Below, one piece after another: positions 5,554 through 6,014 of a stretch of DNA of 6,014 bases; positions within the stretch are counted from its first letter, which is position 1; the number at the start of each line of letters is the position of its first letter. The stretch is from an uncultured Chloroflexaceae bacterium (lineage in GTDB: Bacteria; Chloroflexota; Chloroflexia; Chloroflexales; Chloroflexaceae): NCBI GenBank assembly GCA_937141995.1, contig CAKZQX010000899.1, positions 1-6,014 of the forward strand. Reading direction: 5' to 3'. The translations under genes were made by a program, and so were the position numbers. The notes under the pieces were generated by a model. That model ran no database searches. It saw nothing but the letters and a program-made list of their open reading frames with translations, and was not told the DNA's origin.

Positions 5554-5757
5554 GGTGGATGTAGGTGCGGCTTGCTCAACTTTTAGAAATTCGTCCGAAT
5601 ATGGAGTATTCTGGAGTCCCGGCTTTAGCCGATTGAATACCTGCCTCCGCAGCAGCATACTGCCAGGAACGCCCGATCCGGCTGAAGCCGGGACTCCGGT
5701 CCAGCGCATGTCCGGATTTAATCTTCAAACTTTATGCAGCCGCACGCCTACGCCACC
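5554..5757. repeat. nested palindromic element with outer imperfect arms
   Basis: The outer left arm (5554-5572: GGTGG, GTAGG, TGCGGCT) pairs with the right arm (5738-5757: AGCCGCA, CCTAC, CCACC) over 17 base pairs, interrupted by small bulges. It encloses the better conserved inner pair at 5613-5631 and 5679-5697. The arrangement resembles a BIME or a small foldback element of about 200 bp. Confidence 0.55.
5613..5697. repeat. inverted pair of REP-like units
   Basis: GGAGTCCCGGCTTTAGCCG (5613-5631) and CGGCTGAAGCCGGGACTCC (5679-5697) are complementary at 18 of 19 positions, with the one difference a G-U-compatible pair. Each unit also contains its own small hairpin (CGGCT-TT-AGCCG and CGGCT-GA-AGCCG). 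Palindromic units in head-to-head pairs are typical of REP/BIME elements, which in many bacteria are dispersed by RAYT transposases. They are separated by 47 bases without clear features. Confidence 0.8.
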
Positions 5758-5782
5758 AGTTGTAGTAGGATTTTCCTGATAG

Positions 5783-5815
5783 GGACGCGCTTCTGCGCGT
5801 CCGGGCGTCCCGCCC
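5783..5815. repeat. tandem GC hairpins before the nitroreductase stop
   Basis: GGACGCGC (5783-5790) pairs with GCGCGTCC (5795-5802) around a TTCT loop. GGGCG (5803-5807) then pairs with CGCCC (5811-5815). GGGACGC (5782-5788) can alternatively pair with GCGTCCC (5805-5811). The block lies 2 bp downstream of the nitroreductase stop on its strand and could stabilise mRNA ends from both convergent genes. Without a T-run it is not a standard terminator and may be another dispersed repeat. Confidence 0.65.
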
Positions 5816-5817
5816 GA

Positions 5818-6014
5818 TCAATCCGTCAGCAGCACCTCGTCCACCGGGCGGCGCGGGGTGGGCTGTGCTACCTCCGGCCCGTAACCCATGCGCAAAATGA
5901 TCTGGGGAAAACCGGGGCGCTCCAGCAGGGCTTGTAGGCGAGGACGCAGCGCGGCAACCTCGACCGGCTGGTTGAGGTACGAGGCCCGAATATCGCGGGG
6001 GGGGGCCAGCAGCA
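5818..6014 (-). CDS. nitroreductase-family protein, C-terminal 64 residues (cut by window edge)
   Basis: The minus-strand frame enters from the right edge and ends at TGA (complement of 5818-5820). The visible 64 residues include SYLNQPVEV, PGFPQIILRMGYG and TPRRPVDEVL. This is the characteristic C-terminus of Acg-like and related NAD(P)H/FMN nitroreductase proteins, where the Q-x-x-LRxGYG strand and the TPRRP tail occur. The flavin-binding part is outside the window, so activity cannot be judged. A run of nine C in the coding sense (complement of 5997-6005) lies within the gene; with nine bases the frame is intact. The gene converges with the glucosidase. Confidence 0.85.
   Translation of the reverse strand, partial: LLAPPRDIRASYLNQPVEVAALRPRLQALLERPGFPQIILRMGYGPEVAQPTPRRPVDEVLLTD

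Larger units (their letters stand above)
5503..5817. other. repeat-filled convergent intergenic region
   Basis: The 315 bp between the glucosidase stop and the nitroreductase stop contain no convincing gene. Nested inverted repeats and tandem GC hairpins fill most of it. A 13-bp direct repeat, ATGCAGCCGCACG, occurs at 5535-5547 and 5734-5746. No hairpin is followed by a T-run on either strand, so no canonical intrinsic terminator is seen. Confidence 0.75.

Noticed and set aside
1..6014. CRISPR array, tRNA or rRNA genes
   Set aside because: No regularly spaced repeats and no cloverleaf or rRNA-like sequence were seen on either strand.

Overview
The window reads like a moderately GC-rich bacterial chromosome. 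Its two complete long genes (an alpha/beta hydrolase and a GH31 glycosidase) and the right-edge nitroreductase tail are GC-rich. A small AT-rich toxin-antitoxin-like island and repeat-bearing intergenic regions lie between them. The mix of a SEC-C protein, a cyanobacterial/Chloroflexi-style RelE toxin with an ETRNRK motif, a TWNYRV-type small protein, a soluble GH31 enzyme and abundant palindromic intergenic repeats suggests Chloroflexota. That assignment is an inference from gene style (about 50% sure), since no marker gene is present.

Layout: (1) 1-568, minus strand, the N-terminal 189 residues of a SEC-C zinc-motif protein running off the left edge. (2) A 94-bp gap holding a long hairpin, then 663-1589, minus strand, a complete alpha/beta hydrolase with its own sigma70-type promoter and an operator-like palindrome over the predicted transcription start. 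(3) 1754-2441, plus strand, a strong TTGACA-17-TAAAAT promoter driving a RelE/ParE-type toxin. The toxin overlaps by ATGA a 106-residue partner of an uncharacterised family, followed by a 14-codon coupled mini-ORF or gene remnant. (4) 2486-3054, an intergenic region with a 196-bp MITE-like element: 12-bp perfect terminal inverted repeats, 7-bp TTATGTA target duplications and a 22-bp-arm perfect palindrome near its centre. It sits just upstream of (5) 3055-5502, plus strand, a complete GH31 alpha-glucosidase that most likely starts at TTG behind an AGGAGG site. (6) 5503-5817, a convergent intergenic region made largely of nested inverted repeats (REP/BIME-like) and tandem GC hairpins. (7) 5818-6014, minus strand, the last 64 residues of a nitroreductase-family protein.

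The genes do not form one pathway. The glycosidase would release glucose or another monosaccharide from alpha-linked oligosaccharides in the cytoplasm. The hydrolase and nitroreductase are general small-molecule enzymes. The toxin-like pair looks acquired. The most interesting points are the foldback MITE in the glucosidase leader, the toxin-first pair with a non-canonical partner, and the nested repeat element after the glucosidase.
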